From Tetradesmus obliquus (Eukaryota > Chlorophyta > Chlorophyceae > Sphaeropleales > Scenedesmaceae): 64,000 nt of DNA. The DNA is taken from NCBI GenBank assembly GCA_030272155.1, contig CP126195.1, positions 1,657,001 through 1,721,000 of the forward strand, written 5' to 3'. Shown here one piece after another: positions 35,195-44,217 of the stretch (its first letter is position 1; each line of letters starts with the position of its first letter). The notes beneath the pieces were generated by a model. That model saw only the letters and a list, made by a program, of their open reading frames with translations. It was not told where the DNA came from and made no database searches. Position numbers and translations under genes: made by a program.

Positions 35195-35392
35195 TGATGG
35201 ACATGGTGAAGCCCGCGGTGCCTGGGCGCATCACCAAGGCCTACGGTTGCTTCTACACATGCTCACTCTGCTGCTACCGCCTGCTGCTGCTGCTGTTGTC
35301 ACCAGGTGATGGACATGGTGAAGCCCGCGGTGCCTGGCCGCATCACCAAGGCCTACGGTTGCTTCTACACATGCTCACTCTGCTGCTACCGC

Positions 35393-35424
<32 letters not shown>

Positions 35425-35706
35425 TGGTGGACATGGTGAAGCCCGCGGTGCCTGGGCGCGTCACCAAGGCCCATGGTTGCTTCTGCACATGCTCACTCTG
35501 CTGCTACCGCCTGCTGCTGCTGCTGCTGCTGCTGCCAGGTGATGGACATGGTGAAGCCTGCTGTGCCTGGGCGCATCACCAAGGCTGACCTGGCGTCCTG
35601 CAAGGTGGCTGGCACGGTGTTCAGCATCCTGGCCAATGTGGACCAGTTCTACCAGTACAACTACCGCGAGTCGTTCATGCAGCAGGACGTAGAGGACGGG
35701 GCCTGA
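27465..35706 (+). CDS. TON2: PP2A B'' regulatory subunit, TON2/FASS type (PPP2R3C-like)
   Basis: Targeting subunit of protein phosphatase 2A; in plants TON2/FASS organises cortical microtubules. Exons I support: 27465-27537, 27646-27740, 27952-28014 (end uncertain), 28648-28782, 29016-29168, 29431-29544, 29731-29967, 33180-33269, 33432-33793, 34006-34168, 34411-34518, 35539-35706. Joined, they stay in frame (586 aa). Family landmarks in order: RINYDLFTQ, FLKFERDAAGAISL, NWFSLQ followed by SAQRVLATF, an EF-hand loop DLDGSGTLSKQEF, TELFISRVFEEHV, MDLLAFADFVLAWDHR, GYFFKIFNIQHKGYLTLADL, DMVKPAVPGRITKADL and QFYQYNYRE. Exon 33432-33793 inserts a Gln/Ser/Pro-rich stretch absent from plant and animal relatives I know. 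The N-terminal third is least certain: a segment (QNMRAQVYSQSRLIMKAG) near 28070 may belong to a further exon. Stop TGA 35704-35706. Confidence 0.85.
28305..28478. mobile_element. 174-bp MITE with TA target duplication (Tc1/mariner-pogo style)
   Basis: Terminal inverted repeats begin CAGTAAAACCTCGAAGTAAC on the left and, read inward from the right, CAGTAAAACCTTGAAGTAAC (one mismatch). TA dinucleotides flank both ends (28303-28304, 28479-28480). It has no coding capacity. Inside, TCGTTACT occurs five times, partly as extra inverted copies. It lies in an intron of the TON2-like gene. CAGT ends plus a TA duplication are typical of pogo-like elements. Confidence 0.85.
30076..30440. repeat. ~120-bp repeat family, three copies in TON2 intron
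   Basis: Each copy runs GAGAGAGGTCTGTTACAGGG, then a potential hairpin GGGCAAG ... CTTGCCC around CTATCGCCCTAGAGCGAGT, then TTTCAGCTCACATATCATGAG and AGCAAGCCACAAGATGC. Copies start near 30087, 30178 and 30325. Related copies are at 31720-31950. Confidence 0.85.
31690..32062. repeat. Second cluster of the same ~120-bp repeat family
   Basis: Two near-identical copies (GAGAGGCTTGTTACAGGAGAAG at about 31725 and 31837, written here as a diverged form of the 30-kb cluster) and a partial copy at about 32030-32055. They share the CAGCTCACATATC and ATAGCAAGCCACAAGA blocks. All lie in the same large intron (29968-33179). Confidence 0.8.
32186..32265 (+). tRNA. tRNA-Leu (anticodon CAG)
   Basis: Acceptor stem GACGAGG (32186-32192) pairs with CCTCGTC (32258-32264), discriminator A at 32265. 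D-arm region GTGGCCGAGCGGTCTAAGGC is typical of Leu/Ser tRNAs. The anticodon stem CACGG/CCGTG (32213-32217 with 32225-32229) encloses loop TTCAGGT, anticodon CAG at 32220-32222. Variable arm CCGAAAGGG, T-arm GTGGG-TTCGAAC-CCCAC. There is no intron and CCA is not encoded. It reads CUG, a very frequent codon in this CTG-rich window. It lies inside a TON2-like intron on the same strand. Confidence 0.96.
34468..34980. repeat. Degenerate tandem copies of TON2 exon 12 end plus donor
   Basis: The real exon ends GACGTGCTGGACGAG|GTGAGC at 34518. Copies GACGTGCTGGACGAGGTGCG and GACGTGCTGGACGAGGTACG end at 34664 and 34740. Two more decayed copies (GATGAGCTGGAAGAGG and AAGTGCTGAACGAGGTG) end near 34818 and 34965. 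Each carries GCAGACCTGAA-type upstream sequence, and most keep a GT donor. Confidence 0.85.
35194..35590. repeat. Four tandem copies of TON2 exon 13 start plus acceptor
   Basis: CCAG|GTGATGGACATGGTGAAG starts at 35194, 35306, 35424 (GTGGTGGACATG) and 35539 (the copy that opens the final exon), spaced 112-118 bases. Each is preceded by a CTG tract ending in CCAG or ACCAG, so each is a credible acceptor. After ATCACCAAGGCC the first three diverge (TACGGTTGCTTCTAC) and do not carry the rest of the exon. Confidence 0.9.
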
Positions 35707-36714
35707 GGCTGCTGACTGGCAGGGCAGAGGATTCGGGGTGATGCGGCTGCACTGGTGTTGCGTAGGAGCTGGGGTGGTGCTTGGTGGCGGCCGGCTCGAG
35801 GATGCAGCCACGTGCAGTACCTACAGGCAGCAGCGTGGCTGCAAGCTGCAGTGCGTTCATCTCAGCTCAGATGTGGTGCTGCTTGATATGGTTGACAACC
35901 CAGTGGCGATGTGTTAAACTGGTGCATTGTTTGTGGTTTCAGTTGCTTTGCAACTGCTGTGTCTTTTGCTAGGCAGGCGTTGTCGCTTGAGAGCGGCCCA
36001 CTGCTTGAGTATGCGAGGTGGGGTTGGTGTTGTTGCTGCGTTGCTTGAGTGGTGGCTCTGCTGCCAGCTTCTTGCAGTCGTTTTCGATGGTGGGAAGAGG
36101 TGCTTGATGTGCAGACAGTCGGTGCACTTGAGTCGCTGGCCGCCTCCTGCTGATAATCAAAGCTGAAGGATTAGGTGGCTGCCCAATGAGGAAACATGCA
36201 ATGCTTTTTTCATGTAACAACAACACACAGAGTGTACTGCTGCCCGGCCGGCGTATTCTTGCTGAGCTACCCTGCCAGGCGGCACCAGTATAAAGAAACT
36301 TGCCGATTGCATACATTACAAGCATACGCACACCAGTGCGTCACACAGATGTGTCACTTAGCCACATGAGAGACGCACTGGATCCGACATTGCAGTTGCA
36401 CTGCAAGGCCAGCTGTGCTTCATGCCATCCAGCCCGTTGCCAGCAACGTATCAACCGTCGCAGCAGTCCACAGCAGCCACCATATGGTGCACCAATGACG
36501 TTTACATACACATCAGCACACTGCGACTGCACACGGCAGATAGACCCAAATTGATCGAGTTTAAAATGCATTATGCAACAAGTACGTGAGTTTACAGTGC
36601 ATTATGCAACAAGTACGTGCCCTCCATCATGCATCATACGTGATGTATGCTGATCACAGCAGACTGCGCGCCTGGCACTACAGCAGTTGCATCGAACCGG
36701 CAGCTCCACTTCAT
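35707..36714. other. Convergent 3' flanks of TON2-like and nuclease genes
   Basis: No gene is supported. A TGTAA on the plus strand at 36213-36217 could end the TON2 transcript. GCATTATGCAACAAGTACGTG occurs twice near 36567-36620 as a short tandem repeat of about 32 bases. Confidence 0.5.
36592..36596 (-). terminator. Candidate polyadenylation signal TGTAA of nuclease gene
   Basis: TGTAA on the minus strand 119 bases beyond the stop codon at 36715. TGTAA is the usual signal in green-algal nuclear genes. Position fits, but the motif is short. Confidence 0.35.
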
Positions 36715-39148
36715 TCACTTCAGCGCAGCACGCCAGCCGGCAGCCTGTGCCTCCGCCTCTGTGCAGAAGTATCGCTCCCCCGCCTTTCCATCTATCTCAA
36801 CCCTAGCATACGACCCACTGGCAGTTGTGTGGTAGATCTTTTGGCCCTTGCTGTTGATATTTCCCTTGATCAGCGGCCCACCACACTGCAGCTGCAAGCC
36901 AACACCCACAGCCCCTAGCGGCGGCGCTGCTGCTACTGCTGGCTGCTGCTGCTGTAGGCCTTTTGCTGCTGCAGCCGCATACGTTAGCGGTGCTGCGGCT
37001 TGGCTGCTGCTGCTGCTGTTAGGGGCTACAGCAGGGCTTGCTAGGGAGGTCTGCAGAGGGCCTGGCAGGCTACCGGTGCTGCTGAGGCTGCTGTTGAGGC
37101 TGGCTGCGCGCTGCTGCTTGCGCCACAGTGCAGGCTCAGTGAACTCGCCCTGAAAGACAGATCAAAGCAGCGTAGTGTTGTATACATGCCGACAGATGCA
37201 GACGCATTGATCTGGCAAGCCTCATGCAGCATGCTGCCTGCACAGCCAGCATGCGTGTAAAGCCCAGGTTGAAAACATTGATGCAATGGCCCTCACCTGC
37301 CATACGCCCTTTTTCATGGCATGTGCTTTCTCCTCCATTACGATATAGTCCTTGCCAAATTGCCTGGCACAGTAGCAGCAGCAGCGGCGGCGGCGGCGGC
37401 GGCAGCTTAGGTGCATGGTTTGGCCAGGTCAACAGTCACTGCAACCAGCCAGCCAGCCACCCCTACGGATATCATCCAGGCAGGGCGGTGCACCACGTGC
37501 ATTCTTTGGCACTTCATGCAACCTGCCTGTCCCTGCTGTTTCAACTTTGACCTGGCTCTGCAACAGGCATCGCGTCAGCATCACCAGTGATGGCTGTATC
37601 ATGAACATGCTACACAATTGCACAGCGTCTGCACACCCAGGTCATGCCAGCCAACACCTTCAGCGCTGAGCGGCTACCAACGATTCAGCAGCTCACACCA
37701 TGTAACACACAGTTCAACGCACAATAAACAGCTCACTTGTATGCCACTGCGTGGCCGTTGGCCACCAGCCAGCTGCCCATGTCTTCTGACAGCCTCCCAT
37801 CCATGATGCTGCAGGCCGCCACGTTGCGGCCATACTGGTCCTTGCTCTTGACCTCGCAGTGCACCGGCCTGGTCCCAACCCTCTCCTTCAGCGCCTGCAG
37901 TGCTACCTGCAGGGGTGATGAGGAGCAAGAAAAAGTAAATTTTATGACAGGGCAAGAAAAGGAGAGTGTGGCCTTGCTCTTGACCTCACAGTGCACACAG
38001 AGGCTTAGGCCCAATGCGCTCCTTGAGCGCCTGCAGGGCGACCTGCGATGTTGACAGAAAGTGATGACGTTGTGAAAGGTGCCGAGACAAAAGTGGGGAC
38101 AGAGGGGGCGTTTGAAAAGGCCGTTAGCCACGGTGCAGGCATCCAATTGCTGTCGTTGGAAGACTGAAGTGTGCGCACGTGACGATCAGCGCAACAAGCG
38201 CAAGATGACCCGCGCTGTGCACACAGCATGCTCAAGGAACTGCGTGGTAACACGTGTTGATTGTGGATGGACTGTGTGCATAGCATGCTCAAGGAACTGC
38301 GTGATAAACGCGTGTTGAACGTGGTTGGACTGTCTGCAAGAAACTGCATCTGCGCACAGGCACCGTGAGATCCCCAAACCCTCCCAAGCATGTACTTTGA
38401 TACTGCTGCATCTGCAGTGCGCATGCTGCTTGACTTTCAGCCAGCAGGTGCTAACATGCAGCAGGCTGCAGCTATTTCATTCCTGTGTGACTGCTTGCAT
38501 TTTGTCTGCCTGCACACGGTTGGACACCTGCCGTGCTTCGTCGGACAACTGCATGTGGATTGAGGCTTGCGGCGGAACCTTTGGCAATTGTCGTGCAGCT
38601 GGTATCAACAGCTATGGCAAGTCAACGTGCAGCTGGAGTTACTGCTGTGCCTGCAGAGGCCTCACCTGGCCACACATGTATGACTCTCCTCTGCTGTTGG
38701 TGCAGGCCTGGGTCTTCTCTGGAGCATCCACAGCATACAGCCGCACCTGCAGCAGCGATTGCAAACAGCGTCACACACAGCACAGCACAGCACAGACTGT
38801 GGTGAGGTGTTGGGCTTTAGCTAGGTCCAGAGCTCCTGCTGACACGTGACTTGGATGTCATCTGCAAAGCAGCGACTTCCCTCCCCAGCCCCAGGCACAC
38901 ACAGCAGCGGCAGCTAGGCCAGGCTGGGCAGCTCAAAGACTACCAGCTGTAGCATGCAAAGCAGAAACGTCTTGAACAGAACCATTTTCACCTTTTCAGT
39001 GCCGATGTACAGAGTGTCGCCGTCCACGATACGTGCTGGGCCCTCAAATACAGCCAGAGGCCCAGCAGCAGCTGCAGGGCCAGATGATAGCAGAATCGCA
39101 GCCAGCGCTGCAGCTGCGATGCCGTTGCTGCCATATTCGACGGCATGC
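36715..39148 (-). CDS. Staphylococcal-nuclease-fold (thermonuclease) protein, 5' exon missing
   Basis: Exons: 38992-39148, 38666-38746, 37737-37906, 37297-37363, 36715-37149, all GT-AG and in frame (about 302 aa). The first begins in mid-codon after a TTTGCAG acceptor, so the true start lies upstream and was not found. Residues: a hydrophobic Ala-rich segment (AAALAAILLSSGPAAAAG) that could be a signal or lumen-targeting peptide, then ARIVDGDTLYIGTEK, VRLYAVDAPEKTQAC, DQYGRNVA, LVANGHAVAYKQFGKDY and MKKGVWQGEFTEPALWRK. Nuclease residues of the family (Asp in DGD, Arg in VRL, Asp/Glu in DAPE, Arg in YGR) are all present, so Ca-dependent nuclease activity is likely. After a Ser/Ala/Gln linker comes GNINSKGQKIYH ... 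GERYFCTEAEAQAAGWR, a C-terminal module common in bacterial relatives. Stop TGA 36715-36717. Confidence 0.85.
37966..38042 (-). pseudogene. Duplicated, frameshifted first half of nuclease exon 3
   Basis: After a CATCGCAG acceptor it reads VALQALKERIGPKPL, matching VALQALKERVGTRPV of the real exon at 37906. A 4-base insertion then breaks the frame and gives a stop. The match continues at DNA level to CCTTGCTCTTGACCTC (37971 versus 37840) and then stops. Third-position differences show it is not recent. Confidence 0.8.
38219..38338. repeat. Two-copy ~59-bp tandem repeat in nuclease intron
   Basis: AGCATGCTCAAGGAACTGCG occurs at about 38225 and 38283, each followed by a GTGTTGA...GG(A/T)TGGACTGT stretch. 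Intronic. Confidence 0.8.
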
Positions 39149-39807
39149 CTGCAAATGAATTGCCTTTGCACGTCAAATGCTGCATGATTGGCGCCAGGAC
39201 AGCCACGACTCCATCACGGTACCGACCTGCCCGGAACCGTCGCCTGCGGCACTACAAGGCGGTGCACCTGCCTGCTTGCTGCCACATTGCTGCAGCTAGG
39301 TCGTTGAAGTGCAAATGGCAGGTGATTGACGTGAGACAGCATGTTTGCTGCAAAAGCTGGCAGCGATCTGTTTTGAAGTTCAACTATTACAGCGTCAAGC
39401 AGCAATGTTAATCGATGAAAGCAGCAATTAAGCACGAATAGGAGATCTGGTATTCGTCCGGCGTCTGCATCGGTTGGAGAACTTGAAAGGGTGACATTAG
39501 TAACATAACAGGGACACCCTGGCGCTGCACTTGGCCACACACTGGCGCTAAACATGTGCCACCGTAGCCATTTGAGAGCACGTGACACAAACTACTTGCT
39601 GCAGCTGCCGGCATCCCGGACTGTTGACGCTTGAAACATCTGTGCACCTAGCTGCTGCAAGCCATATCCTTGTACAACAGCAGCACAGCAAACTGTATTG
39701 CTGCAGGCACGTACGTGACTGGCAATGTGCATGGTGACGCTTGTTACAAGCCAGCATTGCAGCATCAGTGTTAATAGCAATCGCAGCACGCCGCCTAGGC
39801 CATTAGC
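39149..39807. other. Region between divergent nuclease and methyltransferase genes
   Basis: Must contain the missing first exon(s) of the nuclease gene on the minus strand and the promoter of the methyltransferase gene. Minus-strand frames at 39214-39588 and 39592-39960 were inspected; neither shows a clear targeting peptide joined by a usable donor, so no exon is called. Confidence 0.4.
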
Positions 39808-40178
39808 ATGATGCTGCAGCAGCGTATGCAGAGCATCGCAGCTGCTGCTCGCAGCCTGCCACAGCAGGCAGCACTTGCTGCAGTGCAGGCACCCTGCGGG
39901 AGGCAGCCCCGCAGAGCCAATGTCAGGTGTCAAACAGCAGCAACAGGAAATGCTGGGCAAGGAGACAGCAGCAGCAGCAGCAGCAGCAGCATGCCAGGTG
40001 AGCTCAGCGGGTGATGATAAACAGTGTCATGTGCAATTATTGTTGCAAGCTTGAATAGCATATCATTCAAGCAGCTCAGAGGGGTGTTATGGGTGGTTGT
40101 CATGTTGTGAAGCACAGAAGCACACACATAGGAGAACATGTTGTGACTGCCTTGATTTGCCCTGCAGGAGATGCGCAT

Positions 40179-40213
<35 letters not shown>

Positions 40214-40668
40214 ACCAGGCTACGATCCAACAGCAGCAGCTGGCTTCATGCCGGCACCAGGAGAGAAGCCGTTGTGGTGTGTGCCTGCTGCTGCTGCTGG
40301 CATGGAACACAGCACATGAGCCACACAGCAAAGTACATGCTACATTCTCTCATGCAGTACTCCCACCTTGTGTGTCACATTGCAATCAGGCACTTGGAAA
40401 TATAGCAGAGTGCACTGTTTCTGGTGCGGGTTAACGCTGAACAATAGTCAGGTACAGGCGTGAGCACACTACTGAATGCATGCAGTCTGGCAGGAAGAGT
40501 GGCTACAGTACATGTTCACATTCAGCATCCTGAAGTATCCAGGCATGTAGATGTGACAGGTTTGTCCCGTGCGTGCTTGCAGGTGGGTGGAGAAGTTTGA
40601 AGAGCGCAGGAAGAGGCTGGCAGAACAGCACGACAGCAGCAGCAGCCATGCAGCTGACACCCCAGCGG

Positions 40669-40714
<46 letters not shown>

Positions 40715-41447
40715 CAGCAGTGTAGCCACCTGGTTTCCAAAAGCCGTTCTTCAGTTGCTGCAGCTTGCAGTAGTGAATGCAGCTCTCATCCTGTGGCCTG
40801 CAAGCTTGCAGCCGGGCGGTTTAGCAGCAGGCAATGTGTGGCTGGCCTACTGGGCTTACATGCTGTTCTTTGCAGGAGGCAGTGTGTACCGCCTTGTTAC
40901 TTTTGGACCGCTGGCAGCAAGGAAAAAGGACGTGCAAGGCCGCACCTGGTGGAGCACAGCAGCCTGGTTGTTATTTGTCATTTCCATACCTGTCATTCAC
41001 TGGCCGCCGGTCGGGGCGTACCTGCAGCGGCAGCAGCTGCTGGCGGCGGCTGTTGCAGAAGGCGGCGGTGCAGCGTTACAAAAGGGTGTTATAACAGCTT
41101 GTGACGTGTTAGGAGCAGTGCTGCTGGCGGCTGCAGTGGGACTCAACTGGTGGGCTGCTCAAACCCTGGGCAAAGCATATGACAGGGTGGTTGCACCAGA
41201 CACACTTGTCACTGATGGGCCATATAGATATGTGCAGCATCCCATTTACAGCTCGTACATGCTGCTGTTTGTTGGGTATGGGCTGCTGCTGCATTCAGCG
41301 CCTACAGCGCTGCTAGCGCTGGGTGTGTGCCTGACATACTACTTCAGCCGCACGCGGCTTGAGCAAGCAGTGCTGCAGCAGGCTTTTGGGCAGGCATATG
41401 ACGAGTACAGGCAACGCACGAAGCTTTTTGTGCCATTTGTGCTGTGA
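39808..41447 (+). CDS. Membrane methyltransferase of ICMT/PEMT type, probably plastid-targeted (387 aa)
   Basis: Exons 39808-39997, 40168-40276 and 40583-41447 join in frame to 387 aa. The N-terminus (MMLQQRMQSIAAAARSLPQQ, then RQPRRANVRCQT) is Ala/Arg/Ser-rich without acids, like a chloroplast transit peptide. Poly-Gln and poly-Ser tracts follow. The body has about five hydrophobic helices, and the C-terminal signature VTDGPYRYVQHPIYSSYML ... YYFSRTRLEQ ... FGQAYDEYRQRT is that of isoprenylcysteine carboxyl methyltransferase / phospholipid methyltransferase-like enzymes, in which GPYRYVRHP lines the S-adenosylmethionine site. The substrate cannot be told from sequence: prenylated protein, phospholipid or another lipid are possible. 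Second ATG at 39811 is an equal start candidate. Stop TGA 41445-41447. Confidence 0.85.
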
Positions 41448-41735
41448 GCAAGCCCATCATGCACAGCATCTGCCATGTTGTTGTGCTCAGTTTTGTTTGT
41501 GATGCAATGCACGTGTTGCACGCTCAAGAACTCTTCTGGCATCTGAGCGGAGCTGCGGATGTGCATGGCCCTGCTTGTTGATGCTTCGGCTGCAGGCATT
41601 GAGTTGCTTTGAGTACGTGGTCATCGTGCAACCATCTTGCAGCCTGGTGGCGCTCGGCCCTGTGATGTGTAGCGCTGCTCATCTTGGCGCTGTGTGCCAC
41701 GACTGTCCTTGCGGCCGTCTTCACAAAAAGAGAAG

Positions 41736-41779
<44 letters not shown>

Positions 41780-43386
41780 CAGCCAGCCACCCCTACGCAG
41801 CGCAGTGTAGGACTGCAGTGGTTCGCCGGTTACTGCTGTTACTAACAGCGCCAGGCACCTGAAGCAAGATGAGCACGTGTTGTCCCGCATGAATCATGCA
41901 AATCAGATTTGACAGAAGTGCACAGCCCTGTGTGCGCCTCACGCCATGGGCTAACTTAGCATTGATTGCAGCTGCATGCATTCTCTCATGGTGGCGGGCC
42001 CCTCTGCTAAAGGTAACATTTTCACCTGTGACAGAGCCACCTACAGCAACGGCTGCCAACAATGTTTTGTGTTGACAATCTGTGCAAACAACTTGTTCTT
42101 GACACACCAACAGGCAACGGCGCCAGGCCAAGGCCTACTCCGATCACATACAAGCTTAGTGCAGTAATGATAATCATCTAGCAGAACCAACAGCATCACC
42201 TAAGCTGTGACCATGTGGTTGTTGCATGTGGTTGTTGCCGCAGCTGTCACTAGTGCCCAGCTGCCTTGTCTGCTGCTCCTGGCAGTGTTGAGAGCCCGCT
42301 CTTTGAGGTTATGCGGAGCCTGTGGCCATCCAAACATTCGCATACGAAACTGGCTTGGTATGAAGCTGCTATTTCTAGCCATTCTGGGGCACAACATCGA
42401 TGTTCGGCGTTTGGCGCGCAGACCCGCGCATCACAAGGCAGTCGCTGCTGGCAGCATCCCGTACTTACGACGTACCGTACATGTAAAATCTTTGGCTGAT
42501 GTTTTAAAATCATCATGTGCACTGTGCTCGACTCCTCCTAACCTGGATCGCGAGGCCTATACCCAACGGGCAGCGGCACAGATACAGTTACAATTTACAT
42601 ATTTGCACGCAGACATAAACAATGCGTTCCAAAGAATTTTGCGTTGGTTCAGATAGCTCATGACAGCATCTTCCGCAGTTGTTTGGTGTGTAACAGTTTG
42701 ATTGTGACGAGGCAGCGTCAGCAGTAAACAAGCCAGCAGGGATTCAGATGGTAACACGAGGCGAGGGTCATATCGATCAGATCCGGCCTGGCACCTATGG
42801 GGGCCGCTCCGCTCCCACTAAACGCATAAATGAGTTTAAAGTATCTCCTTGAAATTACTGTTGGTTTGTTAGCTCCGGCTTGTGTGCCTAGAAGCAGCCG
42901 CGGTCAACTATCGTTTTCAGTGGGAAGCAGGTCAGTCCGGTCAATTGCAATTTCTGTCGCTGAAGGCCTTTACAGGCCGACAGTGCTCTATCATATGCAT
43001 ATAAGTGGGTTAATAATTAGGTATGAAGTTACCAGGGCCTGCCGTAGCTCAGGCGGCGTTGATCGAGACCAGGCTCAGTTATGGTACAAGGACAGCATTG
43101 GCACACGGGAGCCCTGGACATCAGAAATCCACAAACATCTTCTTCAGATACCAATCAAGGTATAGTGACACATGCAGGCCATCCGACGACTTCGACCTGC
43201 CCGAACAGGACATCGCCCGCAGACGTGCGCCTGCCTATGAGCATGCAAAAAATCAAAATGCGAAGGGCAGTCATATGACCCAAACAATAACTTGTGGGAT
43301 AGAGTCTGCAACACAGTGAAGGTGGTGGGGCTGCCCTGGCCCTGGTGACGTGGCAGCGTGCAAGCAGCAGCAGGCAGCATAAGCAT
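41448..43386. other. No supported gene before the transposon array
   Basis: Includes an (AGCC)n microsatellite (41736-41789). A plus-strand frame at 42207-42656 (149 codons) and another at 42830-43165 have no domain I recognise and no splice context. The right end (to 43386, GCATAAGCAT) is single-copy flank of the transposon array. Confidence 0.45.
41736..41789. repeat. (AGCC)n microsatellite
   Basis: About 13 units of AGCC with one AGTC interruption near 41774. Confidence 0.9.
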
Positions 43387-44109
43387 CAGCTGGGTATGGT
43401 ACAAACGTAGCATCTGCATTTTGCAACAAATCAACACAGCTTGCAAGCAGACAGCCATGCTGGCATAGCAACCTGCTGTATGTGGCAGGCACAGTAAGGC
43501 ACAGCTGCCAGTGCTGCTGCTTTGGTTTGCTTGCATCCCAACTGCACAGCAGGGCCCCCACCTGCCAGCAGCAGCAGCTTCAAACTGCTAGTAATTTTGA
43601 GCTCCAGAATTCGCCTTGATCACACAAGAAGGATGTTTGCAGGAAACTGTGTAGAATACTAGTCCTCAACAAACTCTGTGCAGCCACACTAGCTGCACGC
43701 GCGCAGCAGCTGCCGGTGGGCCTGAAGCGGTGTTGCGCACTATGTAACAGATATGACAGTTGAAACTGTATGTGCAGCGCACAGCGCCAAGCAGCAGAGC
43801 GCAACAGCAGCGGCAGGGCACTTGGCACACCAGAACTGCAGTGCCTGATCAGCCAGCAAGGGAAGCCCAGAAGTATTACATTACACATCAAAACATGTTG
43901 CAGGCAGCAGCACCCACAGCAACACTCTACAGCGCAAGTTAACATATGTAACAGTCGAGTCGGGGCACTTCAGGGCAACGTGTTTTTAGCTCTTTTCTTG
44001 CAGTACACTGTGCCACTGCTAACAGCTCAAATTGATTTAGGTTCGTCGTTGAAAGCTTGACATTTATATGTAGGCCACTTGTTCGCTACGTTTGTACCAT
44101 GCCCAGCTG
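43387..44109 (-). repeat. 723-bp module E', inverted copy (left terminal repeat)
   Basis: Starts CAGCTGGGTATGGTACAAAC and ends with the complement of CAGCTGGGCATGGTACAAAC, so the module itself has about 25-bp inverted ends differing at one base. That base shows the whole module, ends included, is flipped relative to 47669-48391. Open frames inside (for example 43580-43945) are unrecognised and probably not genes. Confidence 0.88.
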
Positions 44110-44217
44110 AGACCGGTCAAACTCCATGATGCCGCAGGCTGTTGTTTGACCTGACCAGTTACTTCTGTTCACACTGCTGCTAGAAGCACAGCTAACATAT
44201 CCATACGTTTTGGATTC

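Noticed and set aside
37733..38146. Continuous minus-strand frame joining the duplicate and true nuclease exon
   Set aside because: The frame upstream of the CAG acceptor at 37907 has no nuclease similarity; exon phases with neighbours require splicing at 37906.
42207..42656. 149-codon plus-strand frame left of the array
   Set aside because: No recognisable domain, no repeats or paralogs in the window, and no splice or poly-A context; kept as unassigned.
43040..43075. A-box-like TAGCTCAGGCGG with nearby GATCGAGAC
   Set aside because: The two boxes are too close for a tRNA and no cloverleaf forms.
43580..43945. 121-codon frame inside module E (also in inverted copies)
   Set aside because: Cys/Leu/Ser-rich with no domain; both strands are equally open, and no start or splice context supports it.
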